In this document: piece by piece, positions 1 through 7,346 of the stretch
Layout of the letters: each line of letters begins with the position of its first letter
How positions within the stretch are numbered: position 1 is the first letter of the stretch
DNA from: Bacteroidales bacterium
Lineage (GTDB): Bacteria > Bacteroidota > Bacteroidia > Bacteroidales > Dysgonomonadaceae
Reading direction: 5' to 3'
Assembly (NCBI GenBank): GCA_012728155.1
Contig: JAAYFR010000423.1
Coordinates: forward strand, 1 to 17,762
DNA length: 17,762 bases
Position numbers and translations under genes: made by a program
The notes under the pieces: generated by a model
The model's database searches: none
The model's input: only the letters and a program-made list of their open reading frames with translations
Told to the model about the DNA's origin: nothing

Positions 1-430
1 CATCATACAGCTGCTGCTTTTCCGTTGGAGAGAAGTTCAGTTCCTGCTCTGTCACCTGCCGTCCTTGAAGTGCGTATTCATTTATAAATAGCTCAAAAGA
101 GGTGGCACCCACAATATAATCGGTTTTTCCACGTAAAAAATGATAGATGAAATGGGGTTGGAACATATCAAAATAACCATAATTAAAAACCACATCCAAT
201 CCGGTAGAATCATCCTGCACGCGAATAGCAGTGTGGCCGAAGAGAGTATAGACAGGACCATGCGAGGGAGAAGCCGTAAGCAGAGATAATTTTGCATGAT
301 CATTCAATTGTACCTGAGCCGGTAACGGAAGATAGGATAATAGAATGAGTGGAACGATTAAAAACCTCTTTTGCCAAACAAAAGTCTGAAACTCCGTTTT
401 TAATAAAAATGATTTTATCATTTGTTTCAT
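1..430 (-). CDS. DUF4105 / Lnb-type N-terminal periplasmic domain protein, partial (C-terminus beyond window)
   Basis: The first 143 codons of a leftward gene are visible; the rest lies outside the window. The start is ATG at 428-430, with a second in-frame ATG three codons on. The N-terminus has a basic, then hydrophobic segment (about residues 20-37, RFLIVPLILLSYLPLPAQ) that fits a signal peptide or membrane anchor. After it come motifs typical of DUF4105 (Lnb N-terminal periplasmic domain): LSLLTASPSHGPVYTLFGHT, then AIRVQD, VVFNYGYFD, a FLRGKTDYIVG segment and QELNFSPTEKQQL. Family knowledge: DUF4105 proteins are envelope proteins common in Bacteroidota, and the group includes Lnb, linked to lipoprotein N-acylation in Bacteroides. 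Several paralogues usually occur per genome, so assigning this one to that activity would be a guess. A promoter-like element lies about 85 bp upstream, after the rpmE2 terminator, so it is probably transcribed on its own. Confidence 0.82.
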   Translation of the reverse strand, partial: MKQMIKSFLLKTEFQTFVWQKRFLIVPLILLSYLPLPAQVQLNDHAKLSLLTASPSHGPVYTLFGHTAIRVQDDSTGLDVVFNYGYFDMFQPHFIYHFLRGKTDYIVGATSFELFINEYALQGRQVTEQELNFSPTEKQQLYD

Positions 431-515
431 TGGTTTTCTGTTAGTTATCTGTAATCCCGGGTTTATTACTCTCGCTAGATTACAAGTTTACATCTACAAA
501 TCATGTTGGATGAGA

Positions 516-544
516 CAAAAGTACACAATTTTGTCTAAAATCAA
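516..544 (-). promoter_or_regulatory. Bacteroidota-type promoter for the DUF4105 gene
   Basis: On the minus strand TTG (542-544), an 18-nt spacer and TACTTTTG (516-523) match the Bacteroidota -33/-7 pattern (TTTG, about 19 nt, TAnnTTTG). It sits downstream of the rpmE2 terminator and about 85 nt before the DUF4105 start codon. Confidence 0.55.
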
Positions 545-564
545 TGCATAACACAACAATAACA

Positions 565-597
565 AATAGCGACGATCTCGGTCAGATCGTCGCTATT
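565..597 (-). terminator. Rho-independent terminator of rpmE2
   Basis: A perfect 14-bp inverted repeat (AATAGCGACGATCT at 565-578 and its complement at 584-597) encloses a 5-nt loop. It begins 31 nt after the rpmE2 stop codon. On the minus strand it is followed by a T-rich stretch (TGTTATTGTTGTG). This is the strongest terminator-like hairpin seen in the window. Confidence 0.8.
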
Positions 598-628
598 CTA
601 TTGCATGATTAATCCTGAGGACAGAAGT

Positions 629-886
629 TTATTTATTTTTGTTGCGATTTCCGTATCGGCTCATGAATTTGTCAACCCTTCCTGCCGTATCCACCAGTTT
701 TTGTTTTCCTGTATAGAAGGGATGCGAGGTATTGGTAATTTCAAGCTTCACCAACGGATAGGTAACACCGTCGATTTCTATCGTCTCTTTTGCATTAATG
801 GTAGATCGCGAGATGAAAACTTCATCATTCGACATATCTTTAAAAACTACCGGGCGGTAATTGTTGGGATGAATCTCTTTCTTCAT
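629..886 (-). CDS. rpmE2: 50S ribosomal protein L31 type B
   Basis: The gene encodes an 85-residue protein beginning MKKEIHPNNYRPVVFKDMS, the usual start of type B L31. The conserved segments FISRST, YPLVKLEITNTSHPFYTGKQ and a C-terminal GRVDKFMSRYG are all present. It contains no cysteines, so it is the zinc-free (C-minus) form; in the family this form does not need the zinc that the CxxC form binds. The reading frame continues 12 codons upstream to a TTG, but ATG at 884-886 matches the family N-terminus and is preferred. It sits on the ribosome large subunit, near the central protuberance and subunit bridge. It is transcribed alone, from a -7 element about 120 bp upstream to the hairpin terminator at 565-597. 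Confidence 0.95.
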   Translation of the reverse strand: MKKEIHPNNYRPVVFKDMSNDEVFISRSTINAKETIEIDGVTYPLVKLEITNTSHPFYTGKQKLVDTAGRVDKFMSRYGNRNKNK

Positions 887-1004
887 ACTGATTTTTATTT
901 TTCCGGTCAGTGAAATTGCCAATCATTCTTCTCTAAACCTCTCTTTGATGATCGATGCACATTCCATTGATCCTGCTGTTTGAATATACTCAATTTTCGG
1001 TGTG

Positions 1005-1012
1005 CAAAGATA
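1005..1012 (-). promoter_or_regulatory. -7 promoter element for rpmE2
   Basis: TATCTTTG on the minus strand matches TAnnTTTG exactly. No clear TTTG lies 19 nt upstream; that DNA is a run of A/T. The predicted transcript would start near 998, giving rpmE2 a leader of roughly 110 nt. Confidence 0.5.
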
Positions 1013-1105
1013 TGACAATCATTTAAAATAAAAAAATAAATGCCACTATTTTTTCTGCACCGCCCATTCTCCTCACCATCCGGTATGCCATTTTGTGTTG
1101 TACAA

Positions 1106-2377
1106 TCAATCAATCAGATCAAAACCACAATAGGAAACCAGCGGCTCTGGAATCCGTATACCTTCGGCACTCTGGTTGTTCTCCAATAATGCTGCCATGA
1201 TGCGTGGAAGAGCAAGAGCACTGCCGTTGAGGGTGTGACATAGTTCTGTCTTGCGATCGGCTTTTCGGTAACGGCATTTCAACCGATTGGCCTGATAGCT
1301 CTCAAAATTGGAGACTGAGCTCACCTCTAACCAACGTTGTTGAGCGGTGGAATAGACTTCAAAATCGAATGTCAACGCAGAAGTGAAGCTGATATCCCCT
1401 CCACAAAGGCGTAGGATACGCCATGGAAGTGCCAACTTTTCAACCAGCGTCTGCACATAACCCACCATTTCATCGAGCCGTGCATAAGAGTTCTCCGGCT
1501 TGTCGATACATACGATCTCCACCTTATCGAACTGGTGCAAGCGGTTTAACCCGCGTACATCCTTTCCGTAGGAACCCGCCTCACGACGGAAACAGGCTGA
1601 ATAGGCGCTATGTTTGACGGGGAGTTCTGTTTCGTCGAGGATCACATCGCGAAAAATATTGGTCACCGGAACCTCGGCAGTAGGAATAAGATAGAGATCA
1701 TCCAATCCCACATGATACATTTGCCCCTCCTTATCGGGCAACTGCCCCGTTCCAAAACCTGAGCTGCTGTTGACCAGGTAAGGGGGTTGCACTTCAGTAA
1801 ATCCTGCATCCCGCGCACTGTCGAGAAAAAAATTGATCAAGGCGCGCTGCAGCCGTGCTCCTTTACCCTTATAGACCGGGAAGCCGGCTCCGGTTATCTT
1901 TACGCCCAGTTCAAAATCGATCAAATCATATTTCTTAGCAAGATCCCAATGCGGAAGGGCATCCTCGCCCAATGTAGGAATCTCTCCCCCGCTCCGCTCA
2001 ATCAGGTTCTCTTCGGCACCCTTTCCTTCCGGCACCGAATTATGTGGCAGGTTGGGTACAGTAACCAGCAAGGCCTCAATTTGTTGTTCTGCCTCTCTTA
2101 GGCTCTCAACGAGTTCTCCGGAGGTCCCTTTCAACAACAGCACTTTCTCCCTCGCCCCATCAGCCTCTTTCTTATTTCCCTCTTTCATAAGCTGTCCAAT
2201 CGACTTGGAAATAGTATTGACCTCGCCAAGGAGAGCGTCGAGTTGGGTTTGTGTCTTGCGTCTTCTATCATCCAAGTCGATGATCTGACGGATAATTTCA
2301 TTGCCATCAAAATGTTTTTTCGACAGCAGTCGAATAACATTTTCCGGATTTTCGTTGATTGTTTTGAGTGTAAGCAT
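1106..2377 (-). CDS. serS: Serine--tRNA ligase
   Basis: A 423-residue class II aminoacyl-tRNA synthetase that charges tRNA-Ser with serine using ATP, in the cytoplasm. The N-terminal coiled-coil tRNA-binding arm (about residues 1-110) begins MLTLKTINENPENVIRLLSK and contains long charged heptad-like stretches. The catalytic core follows. Motif 2 is FRREAGSYGKDVRGLNRLHQ near residue 261, and motif 3 is NGSALALPRIMAALLENNQ near residue 383. TAEVP (serine and ATP pocket) is also present. Length is normal for bacterial SerRS. The frame is open for 14 more codons upstream, but ATG at 2375-2377 gives the canonical N-terminus and fits a -7 element only 20 nt upstream. It is a single gene, separated from rpmE2 by about 220 bp without a gene. 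Confidence 0.97.
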   Translation of the reverse strand: MLTLKTINENPENVIRLLSKKHFDGNEIIRQIIDLDDRRRKTQTQLDALLGEVNTISKSIGQLMKEGNKKEADGAREKVLLLKGTSGELVESLREAEQQIEALLVTVPNLPHNSVPEGKGAEENLIERSGGEIPTLGEDALPHWDLAKKYDLIDFELGVKITGAGFPVYKGKGARLQRALINFFLDSARDAGFTEVQPPYLVNSSSGFGTGQLPDKEGQMYHVGLDDLYLIPTAEVPVTNIFRDVILDETELPVKHSAYSACFRREAGSYGKDVRGLNRLHQFDKVEIVCIDKPENSYARLDEMVGYVQTLVEKLALPWRILRLCGGDISFTSALTFDFEVYSTAQQRWLEVSSVSNFESYQANRLKCRYRKADRKTELCHTLNGSALALPRIMAALLENNQSAEGIRIPEPLVSYCGFDLID

Positions 2378-2396
2378 AAAACTGTAGATTGACCTG

Positions 2397-2404
2397 CAAA
2401 GGTA
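2397..2404 (-). promoter_or_regulatory. -7 promoter element for serS
   Basis: TACCTTTG on the minus strand matches TAnnTTTG. It predicts transcription starting near 2390 and a leader of only about 13 nt. This supports the serS start at 2377 over any start further upstream. No good -33 TTTG is visible. Confidence 0.5.
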
Positions 2405-2448
2405 CAAAAATTCCAGCATTGAAAAGATGCCGGAACAAAATTTAATTC

Positions 2449-2505
2449 TTAGGTTGGGATGGTGTAGAGAACATCCAGTAAGGCGGCCTCAATAAGAAAA
2501 CCTAA
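2449..2505 (-). repeat. Nested inverted repeat after the small membrane protein gene, possible terminator
   Basis: The outer arms TTAGGTT (2449-2455) and AACCTAA (2499-2505) are exact complements. Between them GGATG and CATCC form an inner hairpin. The outer arm overlaps the stop codon of the upstream small gene, and a GAATTAAATTTTGTT stretch follows on the minus strand. It may end the tilS transcript, but the pairing is short and the loop long. Confidence 0.3.
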
Positions 2506-2639
2506 AACAGCTGGAAATGGAGGCTTTCGCGCAATTCCTTCTCTTTTTGTTTTTTTTGTTGGTAATAACGGGATACAAAATAGGCGAAACCAACAAAAAC
2601 ACCCAACACCAACAGATCTTTAATTGTATTATTTTTCAT
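2502..2639 (-). CDS. Small single-pass membrane protein (45 aa), function unknown
   Basis: A 45-codon frame starts MKNNTIKDLLVLGVFVGFAY. One hydrophobic segment (about residues 8-22) is followed by aromatic residues and a strongly basic, lysine-rich tail (QQKKQKEKELRE). This fits a one-pass inner-membrane protein with its positive tail in the cytoplasm. The frame stays open upstream to two earlier starts (ATG at 2675 and 2717), but the residues there (MQPFSLFCIYIYEEMSSFEK) look less like a natural N-terminus, so the 2639 start is preferred. It lies about 94 bp after the tilS stop with no clear promoter, so read-through from tilS is likely. I recognise no family. It could be chance coding in AT-rich DNA, but the segment-plus-basic-tail design argues for a real gene. 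Confidence 0.5.
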   Translation of the reverse strand: MKNNTIKDLLVLGVFVGFAYFVSRYYQQKKQKEKELRESLHFQLF

Positions 2640-2733
2640 ACGACTAAAATTATTTATTTTCTCAAATGAACTCATCTCTTCATATATATAGATGCAAAAA
2701 AGAGAAAAAGGTTGCATCGATTCTAAGAAATTT

Positions 2734-4074
2734 CTACTTTTTCTCGGTTATACGGTGATTTTCTACCATTTCCAAGACAAAAATATCGATACTCTCCTCC
2801 GTTATTTTAAAACGATCATCAATCCGCTCTCCAACTATCCATACGATCTCATCACCTGAGAGCAGCAACCAACTATCTTCTTTCTCCTTGAGATTAAACT
2901 TCCTGTCGGTAAAATAATCACTCACTTTTTTCTTCCCTTTCATTCCGAAGGGAATAAACCAGTCACCCTTTTTCCATCTCCTCAATATAAGCGGAAATTG
3001 CAACTTGTGGAGATCAGCATACAAAAATCGGCTATTCTTTTCTATGACAACCGGCATCTTTTCCTTCCGCATCATTAGATGAATCGGTTCGGTGATCTCT
3101 TCCATTTCCGAACCAATAAGGTAGAAAAGCTCTTCGTCTTCACCATTTTCAGCTATCCGGTCGAGAATAAAAAAATCACGGTCTTTGATAATACGGCATG
3201 ACTTTGAGTAAAAGAGCTTCCCCGATTCACCCTCCATACTGCGATAAATATCCTCAATTGCAGATGACCCAAAACCAAGTGGAGAGAGGATTTCAAAGAG
3301 TACCGACCGCGGTGATACAGCTTTCCGAAGTTTTGCTATGTCGATCTTATCGCTCCGGTAGAGTTCATTTATTGTATCCTGTATAGAAACGCTATAGACC
3401 TTTTCAGCTTCAGAAAGGTTGCAGGCAGTACGCCAAATGGCCTCCTTTACCGACGGGTTCACGCTCTCCAATTGAGGAATAATATCCAATCTGAGCCTAT
3501 TGCGCAGGAATATATCGTCACTATTCGAACTGTCGAATACGTAAGGCATATCCCGTTCGACCCTATAACTTTCAATTTCATCACGGGTCACGCACAAAAG
3601 AGGACGCACTACATCCCTGTTCTTCGGCATGATACCGGTCAAGCCTCTGATACCGGTTCCCCGGATCAGGTTAAGCAATACCGTTTCTACCGAATCATCC
3701 TTATGATGAGCCACAGCCACCGCTTCGGCATCATACTGCCGCCGGATGATCTCAAACCAGTCATAGCGCAACTCACGCGCCGCCATCTCTATAGATATTT
3801 TTTTATCCGCTGCATATTGGGAAGTATCAAAATCAATTGATGTGAAAGGAATCTCAAGCGTCTTACACCATCTCTTTACAAATGCGGCATCACGGTCAGA
3901 CTCCTCTCCACGCAGATGAAAATTGCAATGAGCGGCTACACACTGATAACCCAACAAGGTGAGCAGATCGAGCAACACAATGGAGTCCATTCCTCCACTC
4001 AATCCTACTATAACTGTGGCCTCAGGCGACAATAGTTTCTCTTTTTCAATGAATCGGCGTACCCTCTCAATCAT
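2734..4074 (-). CDS. tilS: tRNA(Ile)-lysidine synthase
   Basis: A 446-residue PP-loop ATPase that joins lysine to C34 of the CAU-anticodon tRNA-Ile, so that it reads AUA codons. The pyrophosphatase loop SGGMDS lies at residues 26-31. It is followed by HCNFHLRGEESDRDAAFV, then AVAHHKDDSVETVLLNLIRG and RPLL, all TilS signatures. The C-terminal region (LRRWKKGDWFIPFGMKGKKK, then VSDYFTDRKF) is the TilS C-terminal domain that recognises the tRNA acceptor arm. The frame is open back to a TTG at 4095. ATG at 4072-4074 is preferred because the -7 element at 4097-4104 puts the transcript start near 4090, inside the longer version. It is divergent from pheS, and a small membrane protein gene follows on the same strand. 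Confidence 0.96.
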   Translation of the reverse strand: MIERVRRFIEKEKLLSPEATVIVGLSGGMDSIVLLDLLTLLGYQCVAAHCNFHLRGEESDRDAAFVKRWCKTLEIPFTSIDFDTSQYAADKKISIEMAARELRYDWFEIIRRQYDAEAVAVAHHKDDSVETVLLNLIRGTGIRGLTGIMPKNRDVVRPLLCVTRDEIESYRVERDMPYVFDSSNSDDIFLRNRLRLDIIPQLESVNPSVKEAIWRTACNLSEAEKVYSVSIQDTINELYRSDKIDIAKLRKAVSPRSVLFEILSPLGFGSSAIEDIYRSMEGESGKLFYSKSCRIIKDRDFFILDRIAENGEDEELFYLIGSEMEEITEPIHLMMRKEKMPVVIEKNSRFLYADLHKLQFPLILRRWKKGDWFIPFGMKGKKKVSDYFTDRKFNLKEKEDSWLLLSGDEIVWIVGERIDDRFKITEESIDIFVLEMVENHRITEKK

Positions 4075-4096
4075 TTTTTGATAATGCTTTCTCAAA

Positions 4097-4104
4097 CAAA
4101 AGTA
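4097..4104 (-). promoter_or_regulatory. -7 promoter element for tilS
   Basis: TACTTTTG on the minus strand matches TAnnTTTG and lies 22 bp before the tilS ATG. It makes the TTG at 4095 an unlikely start. It sits back to back with the pheS element at 4181-4188. Confidence 0.5.
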
Positions 4105-4180
4105 GTAATTTAAGCTTTACCCTACTGCGGTTTTAAATAAATCTTTCAATAGAAATCGGGATAAATAGTAATAAAATAGC

Positions 4181-4188
4181 TATTTTTG
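4181..4188 (+). promoter_or_regulatory. -7 promoter element for pheS
   Basis: TATTTTTG matches TAnnTTTG and lies 32 bp before the pheS ATG, in very AT-rich DNA. No clear -33 TTTG is seen at the expected spacing. Confidence 0.45.
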
Positions 4189-4220
4189 TACTGTATATAG
4201 ATTTATAAGATTCAATAGGA

Positions 4221-5240
4221 ATGATAAAAAAGATAGAGGATCTCCTCTCTGAAATAGAACGACTGACCGCCTCCACCCCGGAAAAGGTGGAAGCGGCACG
4301 AATAGAAAATCTGAGTAAAAAGGGAGCTATATCCTCCCTGATGGATGATTTCCGCACTGTGCCTGCCGATCAGAAACGTGAAGTGGGTATGCGGTTGAAT
4401 GAACTGAAACAGAAAGCGACCGAGAAAATTGAATTGTTGAAGAAACGGTTCGAGAATAGTGGTGCGGCCAGTAGCGATATCGACCTGTCGCGTACAGCCT
4501 ATCCCATCCCTTTGGGAACACGACACCCCCTCTCGATCGTCAAAGAGGAGATCTGTGATATCTTCAAACGGCTTGGCTTCTCCATTGCCGAAGGGCCGGA
4601 GGTGGAGGATGACTGGCATGTGTTTTCATCGCTAAATTTTGCAGAAGACCATCCGGCACGTGACATGCAAGACACCTTTTTCATTCAAAATGATCCTCAG
4701 ATCGTATTGCGGACACACACCTCCTCGGTACAGACCCGCGTGATGGAAAGGAGAGATCCTCCCATCCGGATCATCTGTCCGGGACGTGTCTACAGGAATG
4801 AAGCAATCTCCTACCGCGCCCACTGCTTTTTTCATCAGGTGGAAGCACTCTATATTGATAAGGAGGTGTCGTTTGCCGATCTGAAGCAGGCGTTGCTTTT
4901 CTTTGCCCGGGAGATGTTTGGCGAAGAGACAAAAATACGGCTCCGCCCCTCCTATTTCCCGTTCACCGAGCCGAGTGCGGAGATGGACATCTCCTGTAAT
5001 ATCTGCGGGGGGAAAGGGTGTCCGTTCTGCAAATATACCGGATGGGTGGAGATCCTTGGATGCGGCATGGTAGATCCCAATGTGCTGGATAACTGTGGAA
5101 TCGATAGCAAACTCTATTCAGGTTATGCGTTAGGAATGGGGATTGAACGCATCACCAATCTCAAATATCAGGTGAAAGACCTGAGACTGTTCTCCGAGAA
5201 TGACGTCCGCTTTTTAGAGCAATTCCAATCAGCTCATTAG
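4221..5240 (+). CDS. pheS: Phenylalanine--tRNA ligase subunit alpha
   Basis: A 339-residue catalytic subunit of the alpha2beta2 enzyme that charges tRNA-Phe. The first ~90 residues form a charged coiled-coil arm. The class II core then shows DTFFIQNDPQIVLRTHTSSV and motif 2 at CPGRVYRNE (residues 186-194). It continues with FHQVEALYID, FPFTEPSAEMDI and motif 3 at GYALGMGIERI (starting at 301). Four cysteines at about 259, 262, 267 and 270 (CNICGGKGCPFCK) resemble a small metal-binding knuckle, seen in many PheS proteins of this phylum. ATG at 4221 follows AGGA closely. pheT, the beta subunit gene, is not adjacent; separate pheS and pheT loci occur in Bacteroidota. It is the first gene of a rightward block. 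Confidence 0.97.
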   Translation: MIKKIEDLLSEIERLTASTPEKVEAARIENLSKKGAISSLMDDFRTVPADQKREVGMRLNELKQKATEKIELLKKRFENSGAASSDIDLSRTAYPIPLGTRHPLSIVKEEICDIFKRLGFSIAEGPEVEDDWHVFSSLNFAEDHPARDMQDTFFIQNDPQIVLRTHTSSVQTRVMERRDPPIRIICPGRVYRNEAISYRAHCFFHQVEALYIDKEVSFADLKQALLFFAREMFGEETKIRLRPSYFPFTEPSAEMDISCNICGGKGCPFCKYTGWVEILGCGMVDPNVLDNCGIDSKLYSGYALGMGIERITNLKYQVKDLRLFSENDVRFLEQFQSAH

Positions 5241-5319
5241 CCTCGTCTTCTCCCTTTTTTATGCTTCACACCTAACTCAATCACCACTGATTGTGCTGAT
5301 AAGTGATAATTTAAATCGT

Positions 5320-6396
5320 ATGAGAGTAATATATGTAATCTTGGCATTTTATCTTTTGGCGCCTTTCGGTCTGTCTGCACAGAAGACAACACGGGTAAAT
5401 GCCATTAAAGAGAACGACTATGGCGTCATTTATTCATTGCCCAAGACATCGTTCGAGGTAACCTTGTTGGTAAAAAAAACCACGTACCGGAAAGGGGAGT
5501 TTTATCCTTATGCACAACGATATCTGGGGATCGAAAACCCCGTCACCGAAGACAGGATTGTATATACATTAGAGGAGACCTTCGTCGTAAATAAAGGGAT
5601 TCCCGACAAGCACAACTCCTTTATGGTACTATTTCGTCCCAAATCAGTAGAACCTTTCGTTCACCTTCGGGAAGATGGAGTGATCATGAGCATCAATGCC
5701 GATCCGGAAGCAGCAGCAATTGAGGAATTAAACATCCCCCAAGGGACGGCAACAGCCGTCAATCCACGAAATTACCTATCCCAAGAGACGCTGATGGCCG
5801 GTTCCACCGCGAGACAGGCAGAGCTGGTTGCCAGACAGATATTTGGGCTACGCAGCAGCAGAACAGATATATTGACCGGTGAGGCGGATAATATGCCTCC
5901 CGACGGAAATGCCTATAAGGTAGTGATGGATGAGATCACGCTGCAAGAGAAAGCGTTGACGGAATTTTTTGCGGGAAGTGAACGGGAGGAATACTTTACC
6001 AGCAGCTACACAATTGTGCCCGACAAAAAAGATATAGACCGCAGAGTGATTGCCCGTTTTTCGGAAAAGCTGGGTCCTGTCGATGCCGATAACCTTGCCG
6101 GAGAACCTATTTATCTTTCGCTGGCAAATAAGACACCAAAGGTGGAGATGCAACTGTCGGAACGCGATTTGAAACGGTTAGAAGACAAACTAAGTACCGG
6201 AATTGTCTATAATGTTCCGGGGAAAGCGACATTGACCATTGAATTTAAAAACAGATCACTGGTAGATAAAGAGGTGGATGTAGTACAATATGGCACGCAA
6301 GATCTCCTTGTGAGAAAAATGTTCGACAATCTAAAGCAACCGATTAAGGTATATTTCTATCCCGAACTGGGCGCTATCAAACAGGTTATTCAATAA
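5320..6396 (+). CDS. DUF4831 family secreted protein
   Basis: A 358-residue protein with a clear Sec signal peptide (MRVIYVILAFYLLAPFGLSA, cleavage probably before QKTT). The mature part has segments typical of the Bacteroidota DUF4831 family: GVIYSLPKT, the strand-rich Y.KGEFYPYAQRYLG region, and the LVARQIFGLRSSRTDILTGE segment. The C-terminus reads GIVYNVPGKATLTIEFKN. The frame is open upstream to a GTG at 5293; ATG at 5320 is preferred because the signal peptide starts there. It should be exported to the periplasm or outer membrane; no lipobox cysteine is present. No function is known for the family to me. It is 79 bp after pheS and 66 bp before a lipoprotein gene on the same strand, so it may share a transcript with either. 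Confidence 0.85.
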   Translation: MRVIYVILAFYLLAPFGLSAQKTTRVNAIKENDYGVIYSLPKTSFEVTLLVKKTTYRKGEFYPYAQRYLGIENPVTEDRIVYTLEETFVVNKGIPDKHNSFMVLFRPKSVEPFVHLREDGVIMSINADPEAAAIEELNIPQGTATAVNPRNYLSQETLMAGSTARQAELVARQIFGLRSSRTDILTGEADNMPPDGNAYKVVMDEITLQEKALTEFFAGSEREEYFTSSYTIVPDKKDIDRRVIARFSEKLGPVDADNLAGEPIYLSLANKTPKVEMQLSERDLKRLEDKLSTGIVYNVPGKATLTIEFKNRSLVDKEVDVVQYGTQDLLVRKMFDNLKQPIKVYFYPELGAIKQVIQ

Positions 6397-6462
6397 CGCC
6401 AATCCCGACTTCTCAGGATGTAGCGCCATTAAAAATAGATGAATGAGATAATCAATAACAGT

Positions 6463-7320
6463 ATGAAAATCAAAACTATTTTTTCAATCTTTATCCTTTT
6501 TACAGGAATTATGTTGATCTCATGTAACGAAGGAAAAGGAGGTGCAAGGTCGTCCAAGATAGAATATGACAGTATTGTGGTGGCACAACATATTCCACTT
6601 TTACAGGTGAACGACACTACTTTACCCTACGCCGATGTAAAGATCTCTTTTCAATATCCTGTAAAATTCAGGGATCACGAAAGCCTGTCCCGTCTGCAAC
6701 AAATATTCCAGGGGACATTCTTCGGCGATAGCAACTATGACTCCGTTCTCCCACAGGAGGCAATGGATCAATATCTTAAAGAGTACACCGACCGATATCA
6801 ATCATTGTCGAACTATTTTTACGAAGACAAAGCACGCATCGAAGGGAAAATGCCCTCATGGTACTGGTATTTCATGTACAACCGCAATACAATACTTTTT
6901 CAAAACAACTCCCTACTGAGCTATGCGGTTGAATACAGTGATTACGAGGGAGGTGCCCATGGTTCCTACCGGATTACCTATACCAATATCGATTTGAATG
7001 AGTTGGTTACCCTCACGGAAGAAGATCTCTTCATCCCCGGCTACTACAAGCCACTTACCGAAAAAATTGTGACTCAGCTGATGAGGAATTTCGATGTGGA
7101 GACTACCGATTCCCTGCTTATGAAAGGTTTCTTTACTATTGAAGATATTGTGCCCAACAATAATTTCTGGTTTGATGCGGAAAGTATCCATTATTCCTAT
7201 AATCAATATGAAATTGCACCCTATGCCATGGGCGTCATTGATGTGTCGATAGCCTATACCGAGCTGGCCGATATCTTGTTGCCGGATGGTGCCATTTCAA
7301 CATATCTTTTAGAAAAATAA
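6463..7320 (+). CDS. DUF4163/DUF3298-like (RsiV C-terminal-type) lipoprotein
   Basis: A 285-residue predicted lipoprotein. The signal peptide MKIKTIFSIFILFTGIMLIS ends in a lipobox (LISC) with Cys21 as the lipid-bearing residue. The mature chain starts NEGKGG, a flexible linker. The mid region (around residues 40-120) fits DUF4163. The later part has the DUF3298 hallmark YEGGAHGSYRITYTNIDL, followed by VTLTEEDLF, as in the extracellular domains of RsiV anti-sigma factors and PdaC-like proteins. Another ATG lies 8 codons upstream (6439), but 6463 gives a better signal peptide. The domain binds lysozyme in RsiV, but most Bacteroidota copies are uncharacterised, so no activity is claimed. It sits between a DUF4831 gene and sufB, 26 bp before the latter. 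Confidence 0.82.
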   Translation: MKIKTIFSIFILFTGIMLISCNEGKGGARSSKIEYDSIVVAQHIPLLQVNDTTLPYADVKISFQYPVKFRDHESLSRLQQIFQGTFFGDSNYDSVLPQEAMDQYLKEYTDRYQSLSNYFYEDKARIEGKMPSWYWYFMYNRNTILFQNNSLLSYAVEYSDYEGGAHGSYRITYTNIDLNELVTLTEEDLFIPGYYKPLTEKIVTQLMRNFDVETTDSLLMKGFFTIEDIVPNNNFWFDAESIHYSYNQYEIAPYAMGVIDVSIAYTELADILLPDGAISTYLLEK

Positions 7321-7346
7321 ATTCAAGTCACGCATCTCAATAAATT

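Noticed and set aside
82..303. A hydrophobic 73-codon leftward frame at the left edge
   Set aside because: It is an out-of-frame shadow of the DUF4105 gene, which has clear family motifs over the same bases.
907..1113. A 68-codon leftward frame between serS and rpmE2
   Set aside because: It overlaps the serS 3' end and the rpmE2 leader, has no recognisable family features, and covers the predicted rpmE2 promoter. It is more likely a chance frame.
4075..4095. Longer tilS start at a TTG
   Set aside because: The -7 element at 4097-4104 would put the transcript start within this extension, and the ATG at 4074 gives a normal TilS N-terminus.
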